Shown: one piece after another, positions 5,605-5,858 of the stretch
Layout: every line of letters starts with the position of its first letter
Position numbering within the stretch: the first letter of the stretch is position 1
Assembly: GCA_945901665.1 (NCBI GenBank)
Contig: CAMDLJ010000174.1
Span: forward strand, 1-5,858
Direction of reading: 5' to 3'
Source of the DNA: Bordetella parapertussis
GTDB lineage: Bacteria > Pseudomonadota > Gammaproteobacteria > Burkholderiales > Burkholderiaceae
DNA: 5,858 nt
Translations under genes and position numbers: made by a program
The notes under the pieces: model-generated
Told to the model about the DNA's origin: nothing
Database searches by the model: none
The model's input: only the letters and a program-made list of their open reading frames with translations

Positions 5605-5858
5605 TTGACGCCCCCAATCGCCCCCCTGTCACAGGCCGTGATCAATCGCCAAGGCATTGCGGCCATGTGCTTGGCCATGGCTTTCTTCTTGACCAATGAC
5701 GCCTTGGTCAAAATGGCCAGCGTCCAGATCGGCATCTTTCAGTCCTTGTTCCTGCGCGGTGCGCTGGCCTCATTGATCCTCAGTGTTGCGGCTTGGCGCA
5801 TGGGAGCGTTTCGACTGGGCCCGGGATGGCGCCACCCCACGGTGTTGTGGCGCGCTGG
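5605..5858 (+). CDS. DMT-superfamily EamA transporter, N-terminal part (cut by window)
   Basis: The frame is open from the TGA at 5590-5592 to the right edge. The first 84 residues show a hydrophobic segment at about 18-35 containing the sequence FFLTNDALVK (27-36), then IFQSLFLRGALASLILSVAAW (44-64) with the FLRG motif typical of the first EamA repeat. This predicts an inner-membrane drug/metabolite transporter of the DMT superfamily with about ten helices; the substrate cannot be inferred. No ATG fits well: the TTG at 5605 is preceded by GAGACGGA and gives a normal short N-terminal tail; the GTG at 5638 is a possible alternative; the ATG at 5665 would cut into the first helix. It is divergent from the CoA-binding gene, so a functional link to the sulfur genes is not implied. 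Confidence 0.8.
   Translation, partial: MTPPIAPLSQAVINRQGIAAMCLAMAFFLTNDALVKMASVQIGIFQSLFLRGALASLILSVAAWRMGAFRLGPGWRHPTVLWRA

Overview
The window is GC-rich and coding-dense. Five genes lie head to tail on the minus strand, and the start of one divergent gene lies on the plus strand at the right edge. The style of the proteins (the CoA-binding protein with its C-terminal KIEHARLFGGLHWAGVNT stretch, the SulP transporter, the heavy use of TTG and CTG leucine codons with GCC, GGC and GTG) suggests a betaproteobacterium of the Burkholderiales, perhaps Comamonadaceae. That assignment is an impression from protein style; no search was run.

Layout, read in the minus-strand direction of transcription (right to left): a YccU-type CoA-binding protein (5544-5083); an O-acetylhomoserine sulfhydrylase of the MetY type (5078-3783); an acyl-CoA synthetase of the AMP-forming class (3747-2098); a small DUF442/TIGR01244 phosphatase-like, putative sulfurtransferase protein (2043-1699); and a SulP-family anion transporter with a C-terminal STAS domain (1667 to the left edge, cut off close to its expected C-terminus). 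The gaps are 4, 35, 54 and 31 bases and no convincing terminator lies between the genes, so a single operon is the simplest reading. To the right, a DMT/EamA-family membrane transporter starts on the plus strand at about 5605 and runs off the edge. The 60-base gap at 5545-5604 is the probable divergent promoter region.

Three of the five minus-strand products have a plausible sulfur role: MetY fixes sulfide or methanethiol into homocysteine or methionine, DUF442 proteins occur in sulfide-handling loci, and SulP proteins often carry sulfate. The CoA-binding protein and the acyl-CoA synthetase add a CoA theme. Whether these form one pathway cannot be decided from sequence alone. I see no mobile element, CRISPR array, tRNA, rRNA or clear riboswitch. 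The region reads as ordinary chromosomal metabolism with a few small features worth checking: a mini-ORF that could relay translation between DUF442 and SulP, a MetY start with no Shine-Dalgarno sequence, and a perfect 18-base palindrome inside metY.
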